A DNA stretch of 59,415 nt from JANQFM01 sp035471925 (GCA_035471925.1 DATIPO010000021.1:1-59415), one strand, 5' to 3'; positions 41,239-50,258 are shown, numbered from the stretch's first letter. Made by a program: numbers and translations. The notes: a model not told the origin generated them from the sequence alone.

Positions 41239-42075
41239 ATGAGGAAAAAATACCTCGGGATATTAGTCGCCTTGTTGGCGGGAATCAGCCTTGGGCTTTG
41301 GTTGGGGGCGCAGCAGGGAACAGTGACCCAGCAAGCCACTGGCGAGGATCAGCTTCCCTCAGCGCTGTTGGGCCAGGCTCCACCCCTGCAGGGCGACCCG
41401 GTGGCCTACTATCCGGATGACCCTAAGAGTCTGGGATATCTGGCGGTACCCGACGAAGACGGTCCTCACGGAGCGGTCATCCTCATCCACGAGTGGAACG
41501 GACTGGTGGACCGCGTCCGCCAAGTGGCCGACGCGCTGGCAGCAGAAGGCTACGTGGCCCTGGCCGCCGATCTCTACTCGGGACGCACGGGCAGCAGCCG
41601 CGAGGAGAACATGGCACTGGTGCGAGAAGCCCGCGGAAATCCTGAGAAGCTGATCGCCAACCTGGATGCCGCAGCCAAGTTCCTGCGCGAGCGCGACGAC
41701 GTTTCAGGCAAGATCGCCGCTATGGGATGGTGTTTTGGCGGCGGCGTGGCCCTCAGCTACGCGCTGGGAGGCGAGAACCACGAGGGAACCGCCATCTTCT
41801 ACGGCCGGCTGCTGACCGATCCTGAAGAATTGCGGGTCCTCAACCATGAGGTGTACGGCACCTTCGCCGCCAACGACGGCGGCATCCCGCCCGAAGAGGT
41901 CAACAAATTCGTGGACGCACTGCGCCAGATCGGCATCGACAACGACGTCCACATCTACGACGACGTCGGCCACGGATTCTGGCTCCACACCGACCAAGAC
42001 CCGGAAACCCGCCAGAAACCCGCCCTCGACGCCTGGCAGCGCCTCAAAGCCTACCTCAAACGCACCATTGGCTAA
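41239..42075 (+). CDS. Dienelactone hydrolase family protein, membrane-anchored or secreted
   Basis: A 278-residue alpha/beta-hydrolase of the dienelactone hydrolase family. An N-terminal hydrophobic segment (YLGILVALLAGISLGLWLGA) suggests a signal anchor or export. The fold shows GAVILIHEWNGL (oxyanion strand), the Cys nucleophile in GWCFGGG, an Asp region (FAANDGGIP) and the His in VGHGFWLH, giving a Cys-Asp-His triad. Family members hydrolyse dienelactones or other esters; the export signal argues for an envelope ester substrate. The ATG follows AGAGAGGATAG. It stands alone between trpS and a hairpin-repeat region. Confidence 0.9.
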   Translation: MRKKYLGILVALLAGISLGLWLGAQQGTVTQQATGEDQLPSALLGQAPPLQGDPVAYYPDDPKSLGYLAVPDEDGPHGAVILIHEWNGLVDRVRQVADALAAEGYVALAADLYSGRTGSSREENMALVREARGNPEKLIANLDAAAKFLRERDDVSGKIAAMGWCFGGGVALSYALGGENHEGTAIFYGRLLTDPEELRVLNHEVYGTFAANDGGIPPEEVNKFVDALRQIGIDNDVHIYDDVGHGFWLHTDQDPETRQKPALDAWQRLKAYLKRTIG

Positions 42076-42096
42076 GGCAGGCTGGAGGTTGAATTC

Positions 42097-42240
42097 AAGT
42101 CGGGGCTCGTGAAGGCGAGCCATAGGCCAACCCAGGGTAGAGCGAGGACGCGAAGCGACCGAGCGGCACCTTGGGAGCCGAAAGCAACTCAGCAGGAGCC
42201 CTGACAGGGTGGAATAGCGACAGTTGCAGGCCGACAACTT
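42097..42240 (+). repeat. Hairpin-repeat element, copy A
   Basis: This intergenic block has the three hairpins of the repeat family: a GGCTCG...CGAGCC stem (~42104-42121), a larger CCCAGGGT...ACCTTGGG stem with inner GC pairs (~42130-42177), and CCCT-gac-AGGG (42199-42209) followed by GGAATAGCG. Related copies occur at 52924-53085, 57258-57385 and 59312-59415. It may serve as a 3' mRNA end for the hydrolase gene or be a mobile non-coding repeat. Confidence 0.7.
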
Positions 42241-42248
42241 TTCCTCTG

Positions 42249-42764
42249 TCAACGCGCCGCTTGACGGTAGCGCCGCAGGAGGTAGAGAAAGGCCAAGTTG
42301 ATGGCCAGGACTTGGAGGCTTTCGGCAACCGTCCACCAACCGGGCATGCCTGAAGCGCGGTCAATGAAGAAGATGGTGACGGCGAAAGTGCATCCCGCCC
42401 AGGCCATGTAGCGGATGAGGGGCGCGAAGCGGCCAATATCGGTGGACGCCAGCCACAAAACGCCTCCATGGATGGCGTAAAGCGCCGAAGCCGAGCGGGC
42501 CAGATAGATGGTGATCGGCTCGCTGGGAAAATGCCCCAATCCTAGTCCTTGATGGACTTGATTCATCCACTGGGCAGGCATCAGCACGGCGCCCACCGCC
42601 AGCAGCATCACTGATCCGCCAAAGCGCAGAAGTCCGCGCAGCCAGCGGGCGTAGATCCGGGCCGCGGCTTGGGCGGACGGCTCCTCGACCACGTCCGCCT
42701 CTCTGCCGGAAGGCGTCCAAGCAGGGACGCGCGCTGGATTTGCAGTCGGTTCAGTTCTCGGCAT
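42249..42764 (-). CDS. Membrane protein of unknown function
   Basis: A 171-residue protein with about four membrane spans after a polar N-terminus: FGGSVMLLAVGAVLMPA, ITIYLARSASALYAIHGGVLWLA, IRYMAWAGCTFAVTIFFI and AESLQVLAINLAFLYLLRRY. I do not recognise a family; it has the look of small four-helix DUF proteins. The ATG at 42764 is preferred to a longer upstream frame that lacks protein character. It is divergent from pgpA across a 245-bp spacer. Confidence 0.7.
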   Translation of the reverse strand: MPRTEPTANPARVPAWTPSGREADVVEEPSAQAAARIYARWLRGLLRFGGSVMLLAVGAVLMPAQWMNQVHQGLGLGHFPSEPITIYLARSASALYAIHGGVLWLASTDIGRFAPLIRYMAWAGCTFAVTIFFIDRASGMPGWWTVAESLQVLAINLAFLYLLRRYRQAAR

Positions 42765-43009
42765 GGTGCGATTCCACGAGACAGCCCGATCCAATGGAAG
42801 CGGCCCAAGACGTCCTCGTCCGGGTCGACTCAAAAGGACGCTTCAGTGTACGCAAGCGCCCTCCGGGAGTTCAAATTTCCCGCCCTCCACGCGGTCGCGA
42901 TGTGAATTCCCGGATCGAGCAGGTCGTCCGATGCCTTAATGACGCAAGGCCGCTGCCTGGTTCAGCCCACCCGCGCCCCAGCCGGGATTCTGTGCGAGAA
43001 TCGGGGGCC

Positions 43010-43504
43010 ATGGGAGCAGCCAGGGGTTGGAAGTTTTGGGTCGCGACCTGCTTGGGGATGGGGATGTCCCCCGTGGCCCCGGGCACTTTAGGCGCCCTGG
43101 CGGGAGTCGCCGTCTTCGCCGCGGCGCGGCTGTGGGCCCCGACCGGCTGGATGACGCCCATCCTGGCGGCCGCGTTGGCGCTGGCCTGCTGGCTCAATCA
43201 CGTCCTCACGCCTTGGGCCGTGGCACGCTGGAAAAACAAAGATCCCAGCCAGTTCGTCCTCGACGAGGTGGCCGGCTACCTGATGACCGTCCTGCTCTTC
43301 CGCGGCGGACCTGATCTCGCCGCCACCCTGTTGCTGACCTTCGCAGTCACCCGCTTGGCGGACATCATCAAGATCCCGCCAGCCCGCCAGTTCGAGGATC
43401 TGCCCGGTTCCTGGGGCATCCTCCTCGACGATCTCATGTCCTCGGTCTACGCCGCCGCACTGCTGTGGATCCTGCGCTGGTACTGGCCGGACCTCTTTGC
43501 CTGA
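43010..43504 (+). CDS. pgpA: Phosphatidylglycerophosphatase A
   Basis: A 164-residue PgpA, which removes phosphate from phosphatidylglycerophosphate to give phosphatidylglycerol at the inner membrane. Family markers: SPVAPGTLGALAG (~20-32), KDPSQFVLDEVAGYLMT (~77-93, with the metal-binding DE), and IKIPPARQFEDLPGSWGILLDDLMSSVYA (~122-150). Several hydrophobic helices fit its membrane location. The ATG at 43010 begins the conserved part and has GAGAAT 8 nt upstream, without a ribosome site; the longer upstream frame is non-coding. Confidence 0.93.
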   Translation: MGAARGWKFWVATCLGMGMSPVAPGTLGALAGVAVFAAARLWAPTGWMTPILAAALALACWLNHVLTPWAVARWKNKDPSQFVLDEVAGYLMTVLLFRGGPDLAATLLLTFAVTRLADIIKIPPARQFEDLPGSWGILLDDLMSSVYAAALLWILRWYWPDLFA

Positions 43505-43845
43505 GCCCGTGGCGGCACCCACCTAATCCGCTCTAACACCGGGTTGCGCGAAATCCGCACATAACACCCTCGAAAGCCCGTTTTTCCACCCTTTTCGGGG
43601 TTTCTCTAGTGGTGGGCGGCACCGCGCGGCTGGTCGTCGACCTGGGCGAGCCCATTTCGATGACCCGGTTGTAGTCCTTGAGGGCTTCCACGGCGTTTCC
43701 CTTGCCCAGGGTGATGCTCGGACCCGCTTGGCGCCTTAGCACTACTCTGAGCTGGACTGAGGTTCGCCTACAGCGAGCCCGGATCCGGGTTAAACACCGT
43801 CGATCGGCGGTTTTCTGCAACTCATCGAGGAGAACGTTACGCCGC
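43505..43845 (-). pseudogene. Intergenic region with a possible TPR-gene remnant
   Basis: Between pgpA and the amylase gene, the minus strand at ~43632-43720 reads GKGNAVEALKDYNRVIEMG, a fair match to a single tetratricopeptide repeat, but without start, stop context or further repeats. It looks like a fragment of a decayed gene. A partial hairpin box (CGCCTACAGCGAGCCCGG) lies at ~43757-43775, linking this spacer to the repeat family. Confidence 0.25.
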
Positions 43846-45747
43846 TCAGCGGCGATCGAAGTACAGGGCAGCGGCACGGGCCGGGATGGTCACTGTCATC
43901 TTGGAATCCCGAGTCGTCGCCTGGGGGGCGGATTGGAGTTCGTCAGCCAGCGTCAGACCGTCGGGGAGTCCGGTAGAGTGGACTTTGAAGGTGACCGTCT
44001 TGTCCTGGTCAGCATTGTTGAAGACTGCAACGGCGATACCTTGGCCCGAAACGCGGGCGAAGGCGTAGAGTTCGTCGCCCACGTGCAGGTGGATCATCTC
44101 GCCATGGCGCAGGGCATGGGTGCTCCGGCGCAGGTGAGTCAGGCGGCGGACGTGGGCAAAGACGTCCTGCTCCCGCTGGGTGCGTCCCGCCTGGGTGAAG
44201 GCATCGCGCTGGTCGGACGGCCATCCTCCCGGAAAATCGCGTCGGTTGTCAGGATCGCCTCCGCCTTCCATGGCGATCTCGGTGCCGTAGTAGATGAGAG
44301 GGATGCCGCGGGCCGCGAAAATCAGCGAGTAGGCCAGCTTGAGTCCCTCCAAGTCGGCTCCGGGCTCGCTGATGAAGCGCGCAGTGTCGTGCAGATCAAT
44401 GAAAGTCACCAGAACGTCGGGATCGGTGTAGAGATGGTCGTGGGCGAAGATCCTGGCAATGGATCGCATCGACTCACGCTTGGTGAAGGCCTTCTGCACG
44501 CCGTAGTAGAGCGGAAAGTCGAAAAGCGTGTCGAGGCGGGTGTCGACGCCGTCATAACGCGACTGTCCGCCTTGAAAGAAGGCGACTAGCGAAGGGTTGC
44601 CCTCGAAGAACTCACCCACCACGTTAATCCGCGGATATTCGCGCTTGATGGCCGTCATCCAGTCCCTCCAAAACCAGCGGGGGACGTAGGGCAGAGTGTC
44701 CTGGCGGATGGCGTCGAGTCCGCTGATGCCGATCCACCACAGGGTGTTCTGGATGATGTAGCGGGCCGTTTCGGCATCACCCTGGTTCATGTCGGGGAGG
44801 ATGTCGATGAACCAGCCGTCCAGAGTGGGCTTCTGCACCGCTTCGGAGGCGTGGGGATCAGCCAGCGTCCAGGTTTGCCACTCGTTGGGCAGGTGATCGT
44901 CCTGGGTGCCGTTGTACCAGGTAGGCGTGGGCGAGTCGGTGACCCAGGGATGGTAGGGCCCGCTGTGGTTGGCCACTTGGTCCTGAATGATCTTGATGTC
45001 GAGTCGGTGGGCTTCGTCCACCAGCTTGCGCAACAGCGCCAAGTCGCCAAAGTGCTCCTCGACGGCGTAAAAGTCCACCGCCCCATAGCCGTGATAGTCG
45101 GTGATGGCTTGATTGTCGTAGGTCTCGCGCTGGTTGAGATGGTTGACGTTGTCGTACCAGGGATTCATCCAGATGGCGGTCACGCCCAGATCCTTGAGAT
45201 AGGGCAGACGGTCGATGACGCCTTGGAGGTCGCCCCCGTGATAGTAGCGGGCCTTGGATCGGTCAAGCAGTCCCGGCGACTCGGCTGGATTGTCGTTGGA
45301 AGGGTCTCCGTTGGCGAAACGGTCAGGCATGAGCAAGTAGATCACGTCGTCGCCGTCGATTCCCTGAAAGCGTCCCTGACGAGAGAGGGGCTGCAGGATC
45401 TCAAACTCGGCTTGGGCCGAGCCCTGTGGGCTTTCTATCTGCAGCGTACGCGTCCCCGGCTGGGCTTGGGGATCGATGTGGAGGTCGGCGAAGAGATAGG
45501 TCCCGGCTGCATTGACGCGGGTCAGACCGATGGAGACGTCCTGGCCGCGGGACGATACCTGGGCGCCCGCAAAGCCTTCACCGCGGATCAGCAGCCGCAC
45601 TGGATTGATGGAGTGTCCCGGCCACCAGTTTGGAGGCTCGACTTTTTCCACCGCGGGCTGAGCCATCGCAACGGTTGCGCCCAGTCCCAGGCACAGGGCC
45701 AAAACAACTGCACGAGACACACGGACCGCCGCAAGCAGATCGTTCAT
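43846..45747 (-). CDS. Secreted alpha-amylase family (GH13) enzyme
   Basis: A 633-residue GH13 enzyme with signal peptide (VVLALCLGLGATVAMAQ). An N-terminal Ig-like domain like that of cyclomaltodextrinases (~25-120) precedes the TIM barrel. Conserved regions: I, IIQDQVANHSG; II, GLDAIRQDTLPYV with the Asp nucleophile; III, NVVGEFFEGNP with the acid Glu; IV, TFIDLHDTARF with the second Asp. In region IV the usual Asn before His is Leu. A C-terminal beta domain ends the protein. It probably hydrolyses maltodextrin, cyclodextrin or pullulan in the periplasm. The malQ gene lies just upstream on the same strand, so the pair fits an alpha-glucan degradation unit. Confidence 0.92.
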   Translation of the reverse strand: MNDLLAAVRVSRAVVLALCLGLGATVAMAQPAVEKVEPPNWWPGHSINPVRLLIRGEGFAGAQVSSRGQDVSIGLTRVNAAGTYLFADLHIDPQAQPGTRTLQIESPQGSAQAEFEILQPLSRQGRFQGIDGDDVIYLLMPDRFANGDPSNDNPAESPGLLDRSKARYYHGGDLQGVIDRLPYLKDLGVTAIWMNPWYDNVNHLNQRETYDNQAITDYHGYGAVDFYAVEEHFGDLALLRKLVDEAHRLDIKIIQDQVANHSGPYHPWVTDSPTPTWYNGTQDDHLPNEWQTWTLADPHASEAVQKPTLDGWFIDILPDMNQGDAETARYIIQNTLWWIGISGLDAIRQDTLPYVPRWFWRDWMTAIKREYPRINVVGEFFEGNPSLVAFFQGGQSRYDGVDTRLDTLFDFPLYYGVQKAFTKRESMRSIARIFAHDHLYTDPDVLVTFIDLHDTARFISEPGADLEGLKLAYSLIFAARGIPLIYYGTEIAMEGGGDPDNRRDFPGGWPSDQRDAFTQAGRTQREQDVFAHVRRLTHLRRSTHALRHGEMIHLHVGDELYAFARVSGQGIAVAVFNNADQDKTVTFKVHSTGLPDGLTLADELQSAPQATTRDSKMTVTIPARAAALYFDRR

Positions 45748-45819
45748 AGGACTCTTTCCCTGGATTGTCTGAGTGTCGGAAGAAGAACTGACATCATACA
45801 TGTTTCGGGTGGCAACCAC

Positions 45820-45855
45820 CAACTGCTGCGCAACTCCCAACTGCTGCGCAACTCC
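45820..45855. repeat. 18-bp tandem duplication upstream of the amylase gene
   Basis: The unit CAACTGCTGCGCAACTCC occurs twice head to tail, with a shorter third start (CAACTTCC) following. It lies in the spacer between malQ and the amylase gene; no function is evident. Confidence 0.8.
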
Positions 45856-45990
45856 CAACTTCCAAAGGCCAACTCCCAAGGGGTGGGTATTCCTGAGCGG
45901 CCTGACCATACGCGACCGCCGGCCATTCAAGAGAAGGAAAGTCTTGTGAGTTGGTTCTTGGGCCTTGGGAGTTGCACGCCAGGCGCCAGC

Positions 45991-47511
45991 TTAGCGTTCG
46001 TAGAGCCGGCACAGCTCGGCCAGCTTCTCGCTGATCGACTCATCAAGCGCTCCGGACCGCAAGCGCCAGGTCCAGTTGTCCTGGCCTTTTCCAGGAGTGT
46101 TCATGCGGGCTTCGCTGCCCAGGCCCAGAAGGTCCTGGACGGGGATCATGGCCAAGTCGGCCACCGACGACAAGATGGCGCGGATATAGTCCCAGTGCAC
46201 GTCAACATCATCGCGGATGTTGAGGTAGCGTCGGGCAAAGTCTTTTTCCTTGCGGGCCTGGTCTTCATCGCGGGTGCTGGCGCCCACGCCCCCGGACCAC
46301 CATCCCTGCACGGTATCGTTGTCGTGGGTCCCGGTGTAGACCACCAGGTTGCGCGGGTAGCGGTGGGGTTGGAAGTCGCTGGCCTTCATGTCGGTTCCGA
46401 AGGCAAACTGGAGGATGGCCATGCCAGGGAATCCGAAACGCCCGCGCAGAGCTTCCACCTCGTCGGTGATCACCCCCAGATTCTCGGCCACGATGCGTGG
46501 ATCGCCCAGCTTCTCCTGAACTTTTTCGAAGAAGGTCTCGCGCGGGCCCGGACGCCATTCGCCGTTGATGGCCGTCTCTTCCTGAGATGGAACCGCCCAG
46601 AAGGCCTCGAAGCCTCGGAAATGGTCGAGGCGCACGATGTCGACCAGGGAAAACTCGGAACGCAGACGGTCAATCCACCACTTGTACCCGCGTTCCTCCA
46701 TCACTTCCCAGCGATAGAGCGGATTGCCCCAAAGCTGGCCGGTGGCGCTGAAATAATCGGGCGGCACTCCCGCCACCTCGGTAGCATGTCCTTTGGCGTC
46801 CAGTTGGAAGAGCTCCTGATGGGCCCATACGTCGGAGCTGTCATGAGCCACGAAGATGGGAATGTCGCCCATGATCTGCACCTCGCAGCCCAGGCAGTAG
46901 GCCTTCAGATCGTCCCACTGGCGGCGAAAGAAGTACTGGCACAATTTGTGGAAGCTGACGCGGTGGGCGTAGCTGGCCCGGGCTTGACGCAGAGCCTCGG
47001 GTTCGCGCCGCACCAACTCGGCTTCCCAATCCATCCAGGCCTTCTTGTCGCGCTCTTCCTTGATGGCCCGATAGAGGGCGTAGTCGTCCAGCCAATGGGC
47101 GTTGAACTGGCAGAAACTCTCGAAGCGCCGGGTCTCCTCGTCATCGCCCCGCTCGAGGAAGCGGTGGAAAGCCTTCTCCAGGGCCGCTTCCTTAAAGGGG
47201 AGGACCTGCCCGAAGTCGACCTTGGAGGCGGGAAAGCGGGGGACTTCACCGATCTCCTCGGAGGCCAGAAAGCCGTCCTCGACAAGCTTTTCCAGGCTGA
47301 TCAGCATAGCGTTGCCGGCGAAGGACGAGACACATTGGTAGGGCGAGTCGCCGTACCCCGTGGGACGCAAGGGCAAAACCTGCCAGACCTTTTGTCCGGC
47401 CGCGGCCATGAAGTCGGCGAAACGCCGGGCCTCCGGACCCAGGTCGCCGATGCCGTGGGCCGACGGCAAGGAGGTGATGTGGCAGAGCAATCCGCTGCTT
47501 CTAGCAATCAT
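45991..47511 (-). CDS. malQ: 4-alpha-glucanotransferase (amylomaltase)
   Basis: A 506-residue GH77 enzyme that moves glucan chains between maltodextrins in the cytosol. Family segments: SSGLLCHITSLPSAHGIGDLG (5-25), WQVLPLRPTGYGDSPYQCVSSFAGN (~43-67), DIPIFVAHDSSDVWAHQELF, DIVRLDHFRGFEAFWAVP with the nucleophile Asp, AENLGVITDEVEALRGRFGFPGM with the acid Glu, and YTGTHDNDTVQGWW. Length is normal. TAGAAT lies 9 nt before the ATG. With the secreted GH13 gene downstream, it completes glucan uptake and use, although no sugar transporter is visible. Confidence 0.96.
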   Translation of the reverse strand: MIARSSGLLCHITSLPSAHGIGDLGPEARRFADFMAAAGQKVWQVLPLRPTGYGDSPYQCVSSFAGNAMLISLEKLVEDGFLASEEIGEVPRFPASKVDFGQVLPFKEAALEKAFHRFLERGDDEETRRFESFCQFNAHWLDDYALYRAIKEERDKKAWMDWEAELVRREPEALRQARASYAHRVSFHKLCQYFFRRQWDDLKAYCLGCEVQIMGDIPIFVAHDSSDVWAHQELFQLDAKGHATEVAGVPPDYFSATGQLWGNPLYRWEVMEERGYKWWIDRLRSEFSLVDIVRLDHFRGFEAFWAVPSQEETAINGEWRPGPRETFFEKVQEKLGDPRIVAENLGVITDEVEALRGRFGFPGMAILQFAFGTDMKASDFQPHRYPRNLVVYTGTHDNDTVQGWWSGGVGASTRDEDQARKEKDFARRYLNIRDDVDVHWDYIRAILSSVADLAMIPVQDLLGLGSEARMNTPGKGQDNWTWRLRSGALDESISEKLAELCRLYER

Positions 47512-47520
47512 ACGGGGCGG

Positions 47521-47526
47521 ATTCTA
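47521..47526 (-). promoter_or_regulatory. -10-like box of malQ
   Basis: On the minus strand TAGAAT stands 9 nt before the malQ ATG; no Shine-Dalgarno sequence is present in between. Confidence 0.4.
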
Positions 47527-47679
47527 GCACGAACCCGCTCCATCCCAGCCAGGCGTCAGAGAACAAGGTCAAGCGGGGGAGGCCGGGGAGGCCAGGACGA
47601 AGCCCAATTGTTGCAGGGCCAACAAAAGCGCTCGGCAGAGATGACAGGATGCAGGCGAGATTGGCATAATGACTTTTCT

Positions 47680-48744
47680 ATGACGACCACAGTGACCGAC
47701 CGCGTCAAAGAATACTACGGCAAGGTTCTGCAAGGCTCGAAGGACCTCAAGACCAACGCCTGCACCAGCGGCGGCCGCCTGCCCGCCCACGTCCAGGCGG
47801 CTCTCAATGAAGTGCACGAGGAAGTTCGCCAGCGCTACTACGGGTGCGGATTCGTGGTCCCCGATGTGCTTGAAGGCACCCGCATCCTCGATCTGGGCTC
47901 GGGCTCGGGACGCGACTGCTACGTCCTCTCTCGACTGGTGGGCGAGTCGGGCTCGGTGGTCGGCGTCGAGATGACGGATCAGCAAATCGAAGTCGCCCGC
48001 CGTCATGTCGACTACCACGCACAAAAGTTCGGCTACGCGCGTCCCAACGTGGAGTTCCGCCAGGGATACATCGAGCGGCTGGACGAGTTGGGGCTGGAGG
48101 AAAACAGCTTCGACCTCATCGTCTCCAACTGCGTCATCAACCTCTCGCCCGACAAACAGGCTGTCCTGGAGCAAGCCTACCGCCTGCTCAAGCCGGGCGG
48201 CGAACTTTATTTCTCCGACGTCTACGCCGACCGGCGCGTGCCGGAGGAGCTGGTCGACGACCCCGTCCTCTATGGCGAATGCTTGAGCGGAGCCTTCTAC
48301 TGGAACGACTTTCTCACCCTCAGCCGCCAAACCGGCTTCCAGGATCCCCGTCTGGTAGAGGACCATCCCATCAGCGTCGACAATCAGGACATCGCCGACC
48401 GCATCGGGCACATCAGCTTCTTCTCGGCCACCTACCGACTTTTCAAAATCGAAGGACTGGAGAGCGCCTGCGAAGACTACGGTCAGGCTGTGATCTACCA
48501 GGGAACGATTCCGCACTGCCCGCAGGTCTGGGTGCTGGACAAGCATCATCGCATCGACCGCGGCAAGGTCTTTCCCGTCTGCGGGAACACCTTCCGCATG
48601 CTTTCCGAAACCCGCTTCAAGCCGCATTTTGATTTCCTGGGCGACTGGAGCACCCATTACGGCATCTTCGAAGGATGCGGAACCCAACTTCCCTTTGACG
48701 CCGACTTGGAAGGGCGCGCCCAAGCCACCAGCGGCTGCTGCTAA
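47680..48744 (+). CDS. arsM: Arsenite methyltransferase ArsM-like
   Basis: A 354-residue SAM-dependent methyltransferase. The SAM motif is ILDLGSGSGRDCYVLSRL (~69-86), with VVGVEMT, NSFDLIVSNCVINLSPDK and LKPGGELYFSDVY. Four Cys at 28, 56, 151 and 201 match, in order and almost in spacing, the arsenic-binding Cys 44, 72, 174 and 224 of the characterised algal ArsM, which supports arsenite as substrate. The C-terminal part (VFPVCGNTFRMLSETRFKPHF...STHYGIFEGCG) is typical of bacterial ArsM. CATAAT lies 9 nt before the start. The open frame runs thousands of bases further upstream, antisense to malQ and the amylase, which is not coding. A radical SAM gene follows 24 bp downstream. Confidence 0.85.
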   Translation: MTTTVTDRVKEYYGKVLQGSKDLKTNACTSGGRLPAHVQAALNEVHEEVRQRYYGCGFVVPDVLEGTRILDLGSGSGRDCYVLSRLVGESGSVVGVEMTDQQIEVARRHVDYHAQKFGYARPNVEFRQGYIERLDELGLEENSFDLIVSNCVINLSPDKQAVLEQAYRLLKPGGELYFSDVYADRRVPEELVDDPVLYGECLSGAFYWNDFLTLSRQTGFQDPRLVEDHPISVDNQDIADRIGHISFFSATYRLFKIEGLESACEDYGQAVIYQGTIPHCPQVWVLDKHHRIDRGKVFPVCGNTFRMLSETRFKPHFDFLGDWSTHYGIFEGCGTQLPFDADLEGRAQATSGCC

Positions 48745-48768
48745 GTCTGCTGCGGAGCGAGGAGCAAT

Positions 48769-49692
48769 ATGGCGACCCGGCCAGCACCCCCACACGACGA
48801 CTGGCGCTTCACCTCCAAGGGAGATCCTCGCGGCTACATCCAGCCCGAGGTTCTGCGCGAGTTGTGGTTCCACACCGGAACGGCCTGCAACCTGTCCTGT
48901 CCCTTCTGCCTGGAGGGCTCCAGGCCCGGCGACAACCGTCTCAACCTGATTCGCTTCCAGGATGCCAAGCCTCTCATCGACGAGGCCCTCGACCTGGATG
49001 TCCAGCAGTTCTCCTTCACCGGAGGGGAGCCCTTCGTCTGCAAAGACATCATCAGCATCCTCGACTATGCCCTGAGGCACCGCCCGTGTCTGGTCTTGAC
49101 CAACGGCACCGACCCCCTCCTCCGCCGCTTTGAAGACATTCAACCCTTGGCGCAAGCCCCCCATCCGCTCTCCTTCCGCGTCAGCCTCGACTATCCCGAC
49201 GCAGCCCGCCATGACCAGGGACGCGGAGAGGGCAGCTTCCAACAATCGATCCAAGGCATGAAGGCAATCCTTGAGACCGGCTTCCCGCTATCGGTGGCCC
49301 GCCAAATGGAAAAGGGCGAAGACCGCCAGGGCGTCGAGGAGCGATTTGCCCGCATTCTCCAAGCGCACGGACTCCCCGGCGACCTGCGCTTGGTGGCCTT
49401 CCCCGACTTCTATTCCCCCGGCGCCCATCCCGAAGGCATTCCCGACATCACCGAGGACTGCATGACCCGCTATCAGGACGCCGAGTCGCGCTCCCGCTTC
49501 ATGTGCGCATTCTCAAAGATGGCCGTGAAGCAAGATGGAAAGATGCGGATCTACGCCTGCACCTTGGTGGATGACGATCCCGATTACGACCAGGGTTCGA
49601 CGTTGCGCCGAGCTGTTCAGCAACGGGTCATGCTCAAGCATCACCGCTGCTTCAGTTGCTTTTCCCACGGCGCTTCCTGCTCCGAGATCTAG
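48769..49692 (+). CDS. Radical SAM protein paired with ArsM
   Basis: A 307-residue radical SAM enzyme. The [4Fe-4S] motif CNLSCPFC (CxxxCxxC, ~residues 43-50) is followed by FSFTGGEPF (SAM-binding GGEP) and a partial TIM barrel (VLTNGTDPLL, LSFRVSLDYP). The C-terminal region has further Cys (MCAFSK, YACTLVDDD, CFSCFSHGASC), suggesting an auxiliary iron-sulfur cluster as in SPASM/twitch enzymes. It is neither ArsS nor ArsL as I know them. Coupling to arsM by a 24-bp gap with an AGGAG site suggests a joint role, perhaps adding an organic group to methylated arsenic. That reaction is inference. Confidence 0.85.
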   Translation: MATRPAPPHDDWRFTSKGDPRGYIQPEVLRELWFHTGTACNLSCPFCLEGSRPGDNRLNLIRFQDAKPLIDEALDLDVQQFSFTGGEPFVCKDIISILDYALRHRPCLVLTNGTDPLLRRFEDIQPLAQAPHPLSFRVSLDYPDAARHDQGRGEGSFQQSIQGMKAILETGFPLSVARQMEKGEDRQGVEERFARILQAHGLPGDLRLVAFPDFYSPGAHPEGIPDITEDCMTRYQDAESRSRFMCAFSKMAVKQDGKMRIYACTLVDDDPDYDQGSTLRRAVQQRVMLKHHRCFSCFSHGASCSEI

Positions 49693-50258
49693 ACGCATTC
49701 CTCACGGGTTGTCGAGAGGGGCCGCAGGTGCCGTGATGACAAGGCACCGTGGCCGAGACCCGCGCAAACGTCCTGCAGGGTCCGTTGAGCAGGCCGACCA
49801 AGCGCAACGCAGTCGGCACGGATGGATGCGGCACCCGAGCAGACCACGTGTTAGAAAATTGCGGGCGAGGGAGCGGCTCCTTACCGCCAAGAGCCGCGAG
49901 AAGGCTGATCATGTTGGGCCGAGTTGACTTATGTGGAGCTGTCGGCAAGCTGCTGGCCCCAGGCGCCAGCGACGTCACTCTAGGCGCAAAGACGCAAAGC
50001 CAAAGCATGTGATTACTTCGCACTGCATTGGCCGATGCTGAACGAACCTAACCTTCATTGGCTCGGGCTGTTGCGTGCTTTGCGCCTATGCGCCCAGCGT
50101 GACGATACTACCCAGAAAAGACTGTCGAAATGCACTTGCAAAAACCCTATCATCGCAGGCAGAACGGGGAAAGGCTGAATCCGAAGGGTAGAAAGCAGGC
50201 GGCCTTTCTCACTCTGGGATCTTTTTGTCGCCTAGACTTGGTCAAGCCAGGAGCATGA
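49693..50258. other. Long intergenic region with repeats
   Basis: A 566-bp gene-free stretch. It holds copy 2 of the ~115-bp dispersed element (49743-49855) and an imperfect inverted repeat of ~28 bp (49973-50000 against 50077-50104). The inverted repeat is rich in GGCGCAAAGACGCAAAG-type sequence. No convincing gene is seen; the short open frames on both strands only follow the repeats. Confidence 0.5.
49743..49855. repeat. Dispersed ~115-bp intergenic element, copy 2
   Basis: Aligns by eye with 3818-3935 over its length; see copy 1 for the shared blocks. Here it lies downstream of the radical SAM gene, on the same strand orientation as copy 1 relative to the window. A GCCGAC / GTCGGC pair within it could form a stem in this copy, but that pair is not kept in copy 1. 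Confidence 0.7.

Noticed and set aside
45820..45855. Possible CRISPR-like repeat
   Set aside because: Two directly adjacent 18-bp units without spacers; simple tandem duplication.
44851..47679. Very long open frame on the plus strand upstream of arsM
   Set aside because: It runs antisense to the well-supported malQ and amylase genes. Methyltransferase sequence starts only at 47680.
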